55,159 nucleotides of DNA from Terana coerulea (Eukaryota; Basidiomycota; Agaricomycetes; Polyporales; Phanerochaetaceae): NCBI GenBank assembly GCA_024811115.1, contig JAKOGH010001203.1:1-55159 (forward strand), given 5' to 3'. The first letter of the stretch is position 1. Every line of letters starts with the position of its first letter. Shown here in pieces: positions 22,068-33,774 of the stretch. A program made the translations under genes and the position numbers. Under the pieces are notes generated by a model that searched no databases, was not told the origin of the DNA, and was given only the letters and a program-made list of their open reading frames with translations.

Positions 22068-23316
22068 ATGAGCGGCGGAGCTGCTCAGCAGCGCCATGAG
22101 GCTGCGGTCCCGCGCCTGGCGTCCGAGCGGGGTTATGGGCTTTCGCGCGAGCAGCAGCTCATGAACCCGCTTCTTTTCGCACGTCTGCGATGATCTATGG
22201 CGAGTGTTTAGCCAAACTATGCGTCTAAATGCTTAAGAACACACCTTTATCTAAAGTAAAGCTTGTGCATACCCAATACGAAGGGAGCCGACGGCCCTGA
22301 AGGACCGGGACAGTGGCGACAGCTGAGCCGACAGAGCTCTGGCGGTGTAGATGCTGTGTGGGGCCGCTTGCCGTACGCATCGTCAGAGACATACTGAATA
22401 GCTGGGCACAAATTCAGAGAGTGGTGCCAAAAAATTAAAACAAAAAACATACGGATGGCGCGCGCCCACCGGCATATGACCAGTGACACAACTGAAGCAT
22501 TTGACATCCGCATGATTGCCGGCGGAATGCCCTCCGCGTGAGCGGGTCATGGAGGCGCAAACATGGCCTACGTCTCCGCCATGGAGCAGAGACCCTGCCA
22601 TCGCCAACGGAGCCGTACGGAGGAATGTCTCTCGGTACCGCCCAGTATATCCCCAGCGCGAGCGGAGGTGGAGAACGGATTGGCGGCGAGAATGAGCGGC
22701 GGCGGGATTAGCGGCGCCATGAGGCAGCGGTCCCGTGGCTGGCGTCCGAGCGGGGTTACGGGTCTTCTCGCGAGCAGCAGTTCGCGAGGACGCTTCTTTT
22801 CGCACGTCGACAGTAATCTATAAGAACTACTTAGCCTAACAGTCCGTTTGAATGCTTGAGAACGTACCTTTCCCCCTGAAGTAAAGCCTGTGTATACCCA
22901 ATACGATGTGGGCTGACGGTCTTGGAGGACCGGGACAGCGGCGACGGGTCAAGCCACGAAAGGTCTTGGCGAAAAGACTGTTGCGCGAAGAGACAGGTTG
23001 CACATATTGTTCGCCGTACAGTGAGCAATCATAGAGAGGCCTGGGAGGGTATGTCAGAAAATCGGACAAAAAACATATAAGTTACGCGCGCTCACCGGCG
23101 CATGACCAACGACAAATCGAGAGACGTCACTGCCGCATGATTGCCGGCGGATTCGCCGCGCCATGAGTTCGCTAAGAACGCACGCACACAACATGCGATC
23201 CTCTGTGGGTGCCTCGAAGGCGCAGCAAGCCTTTCGCTTTGTCGACGGCTCGTAATCTTCAGGCGCAGGAGAGAACTTGCGGGTCATTTACCTGAACAAT
23301 CAGACGATAAGATAAT
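22068..23316. repeat. Tandem duplication of about 625 bp
   Basis: Two adjacent units, 22068-22691 and 22692 to about 23316. Shared landmarks keep a constant spacing: ATGAGCGGCGG at 22068 and 22692, ACCCAATACG at 22271 and 22896, CATGATTGCCGGCGG at 22511 and 23136. Identity varies from high in patches to low. Open frames exist on both strands; in one plus frame both units read RSR, A or G, WRPSGV, but this is not enough to call a gene. Confidence 0.75.
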
Positions 23317-24700
23317 AATTCAGGAACCAGAGTTACTCGAGCGCGATGGTATTCTCACGTTTGTCTTTGCGTTGGAAATAGAACAGAGCACAGGGCTCTT
23401 GGGCTACCCTTGCTCCCACGCGAAAGCCGATCGAAGAAGAGAAGATAGGCTGCGCTGGTTGTGACGTAGACGACAATCACTATGGGAAGCGAATGTTATA
23501 CAGAGAACTACTGCACGCTCGTAGGACTCCGGGCACTCACGGGTGGAAAATTATGCAATATTTCACCGACAACGCCAGAAACATCACTGAAATGTCGTGA
23601 GCGAGTGTACCATGTGCTCGTATGCCACGTACTTTGCCTAGGTGAAAATCCGGCGCCGCAGACAAAGCGTGCCGAGTACTCCTCAGGTACAGTGGAATGC
23701 ATGAGCCCCTTGGCAGAGCCTAGCTACGAAAAGCAAAATCAGAGTAATACACTTTTGTAGCGTATAATTCACTAGCTCACCAGGGTGCGGGACCGCCACT
23801 CGATTTATGAATTGCGACAGTATCTAATGTGCCTGAGAGATCGATAGTATAGGACGTATGGCAGTTAGGCTTCCATTTGGCAGGTCAAAGCAGAAAACAA
23901 ATAAAATGACAGCGTGTCGGGCGGACGCTGTTTGTTTCAGATGAGCAATTTGCGTGATACAGAAGGATTCACCTTACATGTTTATTCCTCGAGAGAGGAC
24001 GAGGTAGAGGCACTTTAGGCAGCAACCAATGGCATCGTCGTGGGAGAGAGGAAAGCGATCGGGAGTTCAACATGTTCATCGCCCAATTTGTCAGCGGCGT
24101 GGTGGCGTCTGCATCACGGTTTCGGCCGAGGTTTAGGTTTACGTTGTGATGACAACATAAGGCTAACCACATGCACGCCTGTGCTCCACAGCTTCTGATA
24201 AGGCGATCAGCTGGCTGCTTCTGTCCGAATGAGCTGGGTGCATTGTTCCTCATAAGTCTGTGAACGGTCTGCCATGAGCTTAAGCTACCGGGGCAGGTCC
24301 TCACACCGGATACCATCATCAGACAGCGGACGGGGGGTCACCGACGGTCCGCAAACAGGCCAGACCAGCTTTATTGGTCATAAATGTAAAACAGCCTCTC
24401 TACCCTGCCCTCGGAATTGGATACTCAGCCTTTTCTCTCTCAGGACCGTTACCTCACCAGCCCGCGTACCCCTCCGCCTGCTGCCCGCCCGCTCTCACAG
24501 CCATGAATTATGCTATATCGCCCTTCCGCCACCGCACATCCAGGCGGAGCCAATGAGCTACCTCTACGACGGGGTGCTTCATCAGCCATGCGGGAAGGTT
24601 CATTAAGCTAACGCGAAGTGCGCATCGATGGGCAACGCGGCGGAAACGAGGCAGCGCTGGGCACGAACCTTCTCACAGGCTGCGGCATCTGCCCGTGCCT
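23317..24700. other. No gene recognised
   Basis: Only short unsupported frames (23482-23760 plus, 23969-24319 minus, 24274-24606 plus). No repeat or RNA gene was seen. The last 100 bases lead into the promoter of the gene at 24966. Confidence 0.4.
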
Positions 24701-24712
24701 AGTGCCTGAGGC

Positions 24713-24719
24713 ATATATA
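24713..24719 (+). promoter_or_regulatory. TATA box of the 24966 gene
   Basis: A TATATA motif about 250 nt before the ATG. A likely 5'-UTR intron follows at 24910-24959 (GTACGT donor, CTAAC branch site at 24943, CTGCAG acceptor), which explains the distance. Confidence 0.5.
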
Positions 24720-24965
24720 CACCCGACAACCACCCGCCTAGACTCAAGAGGATTGTCGCGCTGTCGTATGCTGGCGTACGCTCTTCCTTGCGATACCTCG
24801 CTGTGACTTCGTTCGCCGACCTGGACTCTGGACTTCTCTTCGTTCTCCCAGTCCACTCAATTCCACCTTTCACTTCCACTTCTTCACCCCAGCCATTCTT
24901 GTCGCTCGAGTACGTTGCCTCTCTCTCCTGCGCCCCACTGTGCTAACGAACGGCTGCAGGCCAGC

Positions 24966-26414
24966 ATGTCAGACCACTCGCACCGGTGGTCCGAGGTCAT
25001 ACCGCCCCAGACCGCACTCAGCTTTGCAGCTATCTGGGACCCTGAAGATGGCATGGTCACCTTCTCGGGCGGCCGCCTTATGACCGTCGACGACTGGAGT
25101 GCCGGGACAACCCTGCGCGACATGCCCCTCGACGCGAACGACTTCCGCTCGCAAGTCATCACCATCGACGGCCTCTCCCTGCCCTTCGCGAGCGGGCTGC
25201 TCGACACCGCGGGCGCGGTCCGGACAGCACGCGTGCAGTTCACCGGCGACGCGCTCGACGAGGGCCAGAGCATGCTCGACCCGTACATGTGCCAGATGGA
25301 GCGGCAGCGGAAGGAGCATCGCGAGCAGGTGCGCTCGAAGCGGCAGGGCGTCGTGTGGTCCCGCATCGCCTCCTCCGCGGTGGCCTCCTTGGGCAACCGC
25401 ATCCGTCGGCCGTTCACCGCGCACTCCAACGACAGCGAGAGCTCCCTCACATACGATGGGCTGTTCGAGGAGACCCCAATGACGGCGCGCACGTCGACCA
25501 GCGCTCCGATGCTCGTCCATCTCAACTTGGTGCGTCCTCTTCTATCGCCTTCGCGGCGCCGTCCGGTATGAACTGATAGACTTCAACCACTTTCCAATCC
25601 GCAGAAGTCGGCGTTCTCTATGACGACGACTTCCACCACGGGCTACGTCGACGTCCCGACGCCCCTCAGAGTACTCACGCCCGATGTCCGAAGCCTGGTC
25701 GACCCTGCGCGAACCCAGCCACTTCCAATCGTGCCCCAACCGCCCCGCCGACACCCGCCGCCGCCTGCGCAAACCCCGCCCCGCCGCCGCGGCCGACCCT
25801 GCGCCTGCGAGCCCCGAGGTCGTCCTCGCGCGGCCGGAGTACAACCACACGAACAGCTTCGTCGCCAGCTTCATCGAGGTCGACCCGCCGAGCCGCGCCT
25901 GCGACTCCCCGCTCGGGCGACGCAGCATCCGGAGGCTCGCCTCCATCCCGCGGATCAACACCCGGCTCACACGCACCGCGCCGGCGCCCAGCGGCAGCGC
26001 GACGCCGCTCCGTGCGCCGACGCCCGAGACGCCGCGCACGCCGACGCCGACGCCCAAGTCCTACCTGGGCCCCGCGCCGTGCGCGCCCTCGTCGTATCGC
26101 TCGCCGGAATCGCGCACGCTGAAGAAGAAGCGGTCGGTGACGGAGCTCGTCAAGGACGGCGTCGAGAAGCTGACTCCGGTGCAGCCACGCCGGGCGGCGG
26201 CTGCCGACCACGCCCCTGTGAGCGTCGCACGTCCTCGCGAGCGAATATTTCCAACCGGGATTTCATCTGGGATTTGCAGCATGAGGCCGCCTTCCGCGCC
26301 TTTTGCACCGCCTGCGCTCTTCGCGAGCGAAGCCTCGAGAAGGGCGCGAGGCTCATATACGGCCCCACGGACGCTTCGGGATCGCAGGGTGCCTTCATGT
26401 CCGTCCCTGCGTAG
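24966..26414 (+). CDS. Unknown serine/proline-rich protein, three exons
   Basis: Exon 1 (24966-25529) encodes 188 aa beginning MSDHSHRWSEVIPPQ. Exon 3 (26280-26414) ends GAFMSVPA at a TAG. Exon 2 ends at 26217 before a good donor (GTGAGC) and is read in the frame containing YNHTNSFVASFIEVDPPSRA and KKKRSVTELVKDGVEKL. Its 5' end is uncertain: an acceptor at 25670-25671 keeps the frame, whereas the better-looking CCGCAG at 25604 does not. With the first choice the protein is about 415 aa. The middle is rich in Pro, Thr, Ser and Arg and probably disordered. No domain is recognised. Confidence 0.6.
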
Positions 26415-26950
26415 ACAGCCTCGGGGTGCGCGGACAGCTGGGACAGCACAAGAGTTAAATCTTGAGCTTGGACGTTGTATTAGTCTATCTTTCCACTTAA
26501 CTTATACTCACTTGCATTAGCTTCTTCTTCGCTCTCCTAGCTCGTTCCTTGACCTTCGTTGTTTGCCCTTTTCGCGATTTTCTTCTCCGCATACCCATGA
26601 CGTCGTGTTCATGTACCGAAATGACCGAACGAATATCTACGAATTTCACAGCGAATCACGGCCCTAGATCAAAGAAGTATGTGGTCAATGGCAATGTATA
26701 TATCGCGAGGGCAGAAGTACATATGTACGGGTATCGATACGGGTATATCGACGGGCTACGGTAAAGGTATGTTTGATGTCTCCTGCAGGGTCCCATGTGT
26801 CAATCCTCGCTCCCGACCTTCAGTCACCGAGAGGTAGCGCAGGTATGTCCAAGCCGAGAGCAAATTGGATAGCGAGTATTAGGGGTACACGAACGCACGG
26901 ACAGGGCGGTGAAAGCCGAAGGGGCGAGGCGGAAGCATTGAATGGTACGA
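26415..26950. other. Convergent intergenic region
   Basis: Lies between the 3' ends of the 24966 gene and CHS7. It holds AT-rich sequence and imperfect GTATA/CGGGTAT repeats near 26690-26765, probably 3'-UTR; no gene seen. Confidence 0.45.
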
Positions 26951-28977
26951 TCAGTGAGGGTAATACTCAGCCTCGTCCCAGTCCTCTGGAAGGTCATGAG
27001 CAAGAAATTCAGGCTCAGACAACAGATGACGCACCTTCCGTAATACTTCGCCACGCCATGTACAGCACGGTGACAGCGGCGGTCTCAAGAATAGTCGCGA
27101 CGAACGATCCATCAAGCCTATGTGACGACACGCCCTGCAACGCGAAAGTCATTCATGGGAATGCGAGTCATGGATGGAAGTAGTGGTGACGTACGTTGCA
27201 GATCACCTTATTCAGAAGGAAGTAGTCGAGCTGGCTGAGGACGAAGAGCAGGGCGGCGAGTATGTAGTACCACACAGGGCGGAACTCGTTCAGGATACCC
27301 AGAACGATGTACAACATGAGAGCGAAATACAACAGGGCAGCGCTGTCAGATGCAATCAGCCACGCGCATAGTCCCGCATAAACAGATACTGCGTACGCTC
27401 CAGGCCAGATCGTCGTCAAGACGAACAAAGGGACACTATGCAAATCTTGTGGAGGATTTGACGGGCCGAACACAGAGGTGAAAGTAAACCCGACGTCGAG
27501 AGCGATGTACGTTGTAGCGATGAAGAAAGCCAGGGTGAAGAACGTGTAGGGCTAAACATAATGATGTCGTCAGCAAATGAAGTTGGCAAGGGTGCAAGCG
27601 TGACACAGTGGCTGCAGGCTAAGAGCGCCCGCGAAGTGCAAAAGGTGAGCCGTCGGGCTCCGGTTCCCAGACTAGCCGTGTTTGAAGTGCGAGTAGCGCG
27701 GCCGCAAGGTCAAGTGCTGCACAAGACCCTTTTTCAACAATTTCCAACTGCAATGCAGATTGGAATACGGCATGGCAGCGGAGTGTAGGTTGATGCTTGG
27801 AAGCCATCCGGACTGCAGCTGGAATATCCGTAGTCGAAAATCGGCCACGAATATACCCACACAGATGCCTCTGGGTTACGCAAAGATGTCCAAGAATTTG
27901 CACTCACGATAAGAGAGCTTAGCGTCCCATCTTCGACCACCTGCGTGCTCAGGATCGCGTTTCCCAATAACGTCCAGAAGGTCGCAGCGACAAAGCCCGC
28001 ATGTAGAGCGGTGAGGACAGTAAGTGCCGTTGAGCCTTGCTGAAGAAAGGATCCGGTAGTGAGGAGCTGCAGAGGAAGCGTGATGAGGTATAGGACCAGG
28101 AACATTCGGAACTCCACTCTGCCTGTACAAATTTATCAGCGATCAGTATAACTCGATGTATGTGGCGACCAGAAGAATGAGAAGACCCTGAAGCCCGTGA
28201 ACAGTGACCGCGCCCCACCGCTCAGAAATACACCCGTCTAATAAATAAGCAGACTCCCATAACTGCGCACAACGCGCAAAGTAGTTTGACGATTTCTCTA
28301 CGTTCCCTTTGGGCATGCAGCTACAGAGCTTTCCATCACTGTGCGCGCCGTGCGCCGGTGAGGGAGATTTCGCGGCCGTCACAATCAGAGTAGGCCCAGC
28401 CAAAGAGTCGTAAAGCTTCCAGCTTGTGGCCCAATGCGCCGATATTGGCATTCGTTCTTCGTGTAGCTGGCGCATGCTTGGGCGATACAAGCACACTCTG
28501 GACAAGGAGGCGCGAAGCTTAATGTACGTTGGAACTGAGAGCTTGGTTCTTGCGCGGAGGTTGCCTTCGTAGACCGAACTTCTTCGACTATCCGTATCGC
28601 CGCACCAACTGAACATGTACTCACCTACGGCCGCCTTCCTCCGACTCGTCATTATTACAAGATACACCATGAATATGATGCTCAGCGCGCATGCTATGAT
28701 GTTTGCGATATTTGCCAGAGAGCCATTGACACCGACGAGAGGGATGCCGCATTCTGGGTTGATGCCCACCGGAGCAGTCTTGGGATCAGCAGACGTGTTG
28801 GTGAGGACAGATGGCGCATGATGTTGAAGCTAACAAGAAAAGTGGCAGATCAGTACGAGAATAGCACGGAACCATACAGCCTAGGGCCGCTGACTGACTT
28901 GACGGTAGAAGAGATTGCACCATGGGTAACTGGGCGTATCCTTGCAAGAGGGGAGCAAAGTCCCCGAAGCGAGTCAT
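26951..28977 (-). CDS. CHS7: Chitin synthase export chaperone, Chs7 family
   Basis: Exons 28977-28921, 28829-28625, 28122-27908, 27551-27195, 27134-27035 and 26985-26951 give 322 aa in one frame. The protein starts MTRFGDFAPL, has CGIPLVGVNGSLANIANI before the first helix, then about six more hydrophobic segments, the conserved VVEDGTLSSLI and FGPSNPPQ motifs, and an end with LDGSFVATILETAAV and ITEEDWDEAEYYP. These match the Chs7 family, ER membrane proteins that help chitin synthase leave the ER. The first donor (GTGCAA) is weak, so exon 1 is least certain. Introns 2 (502 nt) and 3 (356 nt) are unusually long next to the other introns here. Confidence 0.86.
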
Positions 28978-31900
28978 CACCGTGCCGGAAGATACGGGAG
29001 TACAGCGAGGATATCTTGCGAGAACGCAGGGGTGTCGCTGAGAGGTCGTAGCAGGTCGTAAAGGTGTCGTGGGAGGAGGCACACGGCGGTGTGAGGCGAA
29101 GGGGCAGCGAGAAAAGGTTGGTTAGATCAAACACGCCAAAACATGTGGCCTGGGGGCAACGACGATATTTCACTACTCACCCACGCCAGCCAGCGACCCC
29201 TCCAAAATTTACACAGAAATCAAAGAGCGACTGAGGAGTTATAGTATTGTGGAAAATGAGGAAAGCCTCGAGTACGACGCCGGAGACGACGAGCACAGCG
29301 CGCAGACAAAACCAGGTCCAAGCCAAGCATGTCAGGCGCTTGTACCTCGGAAACCACATGCATGGCCACCACGTGGACGCAGTAACCTTAACCTTAGCCC
29401 CCAACGGCATGGGAAAGTCTGGAAATGGGTAGTTGAGCCAACCGGAGACCGCCAGAGTCGGCCCCGCCTGTACGACGGTGCAACCCTGTCGTCCACAGAG
29501 CCATACAGCCCTGCCAAGAGCTTCTCAACCAGAGTACAAGGCGCACCCTGCACATTTCTGCCCTCTCTCCGCACAGCCGAAAGCTGACGTTTGCGCAAGC
29601 CGCAAACTTACTCGAGATGCCGTAGGACTTGTGTGTGAGCCATGCCTAGTCGCATTGCCAATCCCTGGATTAGTATTGCCGCCTCCAGTAGGCCTGTCAC
29701 TCTTGCGGCGTTGCTAAGGTGGGTGTTGCCTTGAACTTTCCTACACTGCCCAATCCGGACTGTGAACTCAGCCTGCGATTGGCATCAAATTGTAAGCGCC
29801 CCGCAGGACCAGCCAGGCGGCCGGTCGAGTCTCTCTTCCCGAAGTCAATCACCACATACGGTCCTCTGCTCCACGCTCAAGCAAGGCCAGAAACATGGAA
29901 ATATGGCTTTGGCCATTTCCGTGTATTTTCCAAGCCGCGCTCCGTTGCAAGTTTTCCGTCGCTCCTCAAATGCCTTCCCGATTGTACCCGACTCCAACAC
30001 AGAGAAATGGCGATGCCTGGGACATATTGGCCCCTATGCTTGCCAAGGACACGCGAGGGGTGACTGAGGACGAAGACGATGGTGTGATGCGTCGGCTAGT
30101 CGACTACTCCGTTGAAAATTTAGGATAGTATGTGCCGCACTCTTGACATCCGCGTTCCTCCGCTATAAATAAGCTTACAAACATTGTATGCAGCAGACAC
30201 TTTACGATTTCGCGATGAAGAGTGTGCTGTTTTCGTCGCACTTGTGCTGCGTCGCTGTTTGCTGCGTGGGACCCCGCGATGGCTGATCGGGAGCAGGCCA
30301 CTTAGTGCGCCGCTCGAGCGCATATCCTTGCCAGTCGGACTTTGTTGGCGGGGTTCCTTAGCGGGTCCGCTGCTCATGCCCGAGCCCGCGCTCGCATTGT
30401 TCGCCCTGGACCACTTCCGCGCAGCAACATCGGAGCTGATTGTGGCCCTGCCGCGGAGCGAGAGCCTTCCCGATATGCCAGTTGTCGCCGATATACCTCT
30501 TGTCGCTCCAACCACGTTCCTGTATTACGCGAGCATCCCTACGACGGTGGCCGAGTCTCTCGCGCTACTGGCGACGTTCGTCTTCAGGAACTGTTTGCAC
30601 CCGAATGCACATGCACGCCCGCGTGTTCTGGCTCCGCCTGGGCCCTGCAGATGGCGTGAGGGCCACCCTCGCGTTCGAAAACGTCGGACATTTGGAGACA
30701 GCGAATTATTGCGGCTGTACGCCCAGTGTTTGGTCTAGAAGCAAATGTGCGTGTGGTTTTGTCCGAATATCTTCTAGGCGACGCCTCAGAGTTCACGTTC
30801 GCTTCGTTCAGCTCGCCTTAGCCTGACATTGGCCGGGCACCGATGTAGGAGAACATGGGAGTGGTATGCATGATGGTGCCATCGACGCTGTGCCCCATGC
30901 AGAATTGAGTACTGTAATACTGCTTGCACAACACCCGGGCTTATCGACCACGGCATCGACGAAGACGTCAAAATCTTTGCCGGCATTCCAATTTGAAGGT
31001 GAGCCCCAAGTTCATGCGCATCCTACAAAATGCTTATGACAGCTCTACAGCCATGTTCCGTTTCCACCAGCATCCTTCCCTGCATGATATTCGAGCAAAA
31101 TTATATTCAGCATCGCCTGGCTCTGCCGACAAAATAACCGCCACTCTCATGCCACTCACTTTTGAGCGCTGTGAAGCTAAATTCCAATGCTGCAATCTCC
31201 TGTCCTTTCCAAGATGGAAGACCAAGCCGGGACTCAACCAAGTTCCCGGATAGGACCTGTCTATCTACATCGCATCGTCTTTCCATCTCAATATTTTCAA
31301 GGTACGCTTGACATACACCCGAGCTCCCCGGTTTCGGGTTGGCGCTGCTTCAGAACGTACTGTAGGTCCCTGAATAGCCGCTTGCGTATCTCTAGATATG
31401 CATCAATCCGAATATTTCCTGAACCAAGAAGGAGCAAGGGCGTTGAGCGGGACATGCAAGCGCTCAATAGGCGACGCACGTCAAGCTTTGAAAGGGGTTC
31501 TCTCGGTCCGGGCACTTAACCTGCAGGACAATCCTTTACTAGCGCCACTCTGCGTAGCTTTCCCCACCTGTGCGAGGACGTTTCTGACACCCTGCAGCAC
31601 ATCCCCTTTGCCTGTCAGCGCAAGCTCGCGATCGGCGCGCGGGTAGTGATTCGCTTCTGCGTTGTGGTCCGACGACGTCTGGTGTACAGTATGCTCTCAT
31701 TTTGTGCTTCATTATGCTCATATTCTATTGGTGTAGTCAACGCTTCTCCCCGGCATCCCTGTCTTCAGCCGGTCGCGCGGATACGTAGGCTCCGCCGAAG
31801 GTTTCGCCCATCCTCATCACCACGCACGAGCCTGGTTGCTGCCGGCGTTTACAAAAGACGTAAGAATTATCGCTCAGCTTGAAGATGACCGCCAGAAGCA

Positions 31901-33264
31901 ACACTGAGGGCGCCAGAGTTGGGTTCATTAAGTTCTCTGCCTATCGATATGCTGATTTCCGGACATTTGAGCAGCGTTTTAGACAGGCGTGGAGGTGCAG
32001 GATGGGGGTGAGGAGGGTATCCCTGCAGAAGCTGGTGACGCCGTGAGGTATCTGTGGCCACCGCTCGGGCATGCGCGCTCTCCGGTACGACAAAGCTATC
32101 TCCAAAGCGTTAGGTTCGATCCCTCGCCTTGACCGCTAGAATCTTTGCTAACTAAATCCATTAGGGAATACGAAGCTTCAGAATTGGTATCGCGGATGCC
32201 CGACACATCCAGCTCGGGGTAATCATTTTACACAGCGCGCTAGCCACCCCGCCCGTATCTGCGGCTTGGCTGCTTCGCCATCCAGCTTCTCTGGTCGAAG
32301 TGCGAGCACCGCATCGCAAGTCCCCGTCTACGCCATCACGTTCGCCAGTTGGAGGAGATGGCAAAACGGGCGCAGGTCCCCGCCCGACAGGATGCGCCAA
32401 GTCACGCAGCGCCGTCGCGGGCGGCGCAAAGTCCGCGATGATGCTGCCTTTCTTATTGCATCCAGCACAGACGTAGCATGCTCGCTGCGACGGCCCGCGC
32501 GAGAGTACGTCGAGGCATTTAGAGATCAGTCCCCCAATCACTGACGGAGTTTCGAGCTGTGTGTAGCTGAGATTAATTGTTGGCTTCGTGGCGTCGGCGG
32601 CGGCGGCGGAGTTCGGGCCTTCTCACGTTGCGTCAGCGGCGCGCAGCCTCTACCCACTGGCCCTCTGTGAGCGCAGTTTGGTTTGGATGTCTTTACTCCT
32701 TATTGTCGCTGAATGATAGAGCGAGCGGGCCGCAATCAAGTCAGCTGGACGACTGGAAAATCGTTACTGAGCCTGAGCGCGCAATCCGACGGTCCAGACG
32801 TTGGTGGCTACCCTCGAAATTCTAGTGGCGGTCTTGAGCTTTCGGCTGGCACTTATTATTAGATCTATGTGTACTGCATCTTTCGGAAGAACCACACTGT
32901 CTGGGATATGGTCGTTAACCCAGTGATTCCCTCCATACGTAACTTACAGGAAAAGCTCATCACTTTGCGTGTTCGGTTGCTGCTATGGTGTCAGCAGGCC
33001 ATGTCAGCCAACATAAGCGACTTCAAGCGTCGCGGTTACATTCAATGTCGTCCCGAGTCGACGACTCCGCTTGGTATGAAATGCCAGTATGTTGCTTGTC
33101 CCAGCAAGGGCCAGAGCGGCGCGGCACTCTCATCTTGAGGAGCCACGTGGCCACATGCTTAGTCAGCGTTCCTGTTTCGGCTACAGGCCCGAGATGTGCC
33201 TCTTCAACGTCTTGACCTACTTGTACCAAGGCTCCTGCGGTACCTGTGACTGAAACCCTTGAAG
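28978..33264. other. Gene-poor stretch, 4.3 kb
   Basis: Open frames exist but none is convincing: a minus frame at 29410-29177 with one hydrophobic run, overlapping frames on both strands at 30120-30740, and a minus frame at 32541-32161. No domain, RNA gene or clear repeat was found. A lone B-box-like GGTTCGATCCC at 32112 lacks a tRNA fold. Confidence 0.35.
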
Positions 33265-33774
33265 ATGTCAGTCAAGAATGCACAGCCTGGTTCGCTCTTT
33301 TCAGTGTCGGACGCGAATGCTCCGAGCGGACAATCCTCGACCATGACGCCGTCCCCTGAAATGGAGCAAATCCTCTCTTCATTGACATCGCATCGCTCGG
33401 TCCTTGGCTACATGCTACTGTCCCGAGGCCAGCCAGTCAGCATCATACGCCATTCCGGAGTGGTCTTCGAAGGAGAACAAGGTCGAAAGTACGCGCAAGC
33501 CATCAGCCGAATTATAGAGAGTGTGCAAGGCGGCCTGGAAGAAGTCAGCGGGGATGCGAGCGATGTCGTGAGTCCACACACTTCTTGGCGCAATGGCTAA
33601 CGGTCTGCCCTCCGTTCCTACAGGATGAAGTACGCTTCATGCGTATACGGACCAAGCGACATGAAATCATGATTTCCCCCGGTATGTTGTCCCCGAACCC
33701 AATTTCTCGAGTTCTAATTTACGGAAACAGACGAGCGGTATCTGCTCGCTGTCTTGCACGACCCGACATCGTGA
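33265..33774 (+). CDS. Roadblock/LC7 dynein light chain
   Basis: Exons 33265-33567, 33624-33681 and 33731-33774 give 134 aa. From residue 28 on, the sequence is a Roadblock/LC7 domain: MEQILSSLTSHRSVLGYMLL, then IIRHSGVVFEG, a helix with YAQAISRIIESVQGGLEEV, and the strand pair FMRIRTKRHEIMISP and ERYLLAVLHDP. Cytoplasmic dynein light chains of this family dimerise and bind the dynein intermediate chain. The N-terminal 27 residues are a low-complexity extension beyond the usual 95-100 aa domain; an internal ATG near residue 28 could be an alternative start. Introns are 56 and 49 nt with normal signals. Confidence 0.9.

Noticed and set aside
25600..26211. Long open frames on both strands (178 and 264 codons) in the GC-rich second exon of the 24966 gene
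   Set aside because: Arg/Ala/Pro-rich shadow frames of a biased exon; the frame with KKKRSVTELVKDG is preferred because it joins to a good donor and to exon 3.
28143..28620. Open reading within Chs7 intron 2 on the minus strand
   Set aside because: It reads through the GTGAGT donor, is not part of the Chs7 family sequence, and splicing it out restores the conserved protein.
30120..30740. Overlapping open frames on both strands (131 and 184 codons)
   Set aside because: No domain, no splice partners and conflicting strands; not enough to call a gene.
32040..32140. tRNA-like B-box GGTTCGATCCC
   Set aside because: T-stem pairing is poor and no acceptor or anticodon stem fits around it; a chance or long-dead tRNA fragment.
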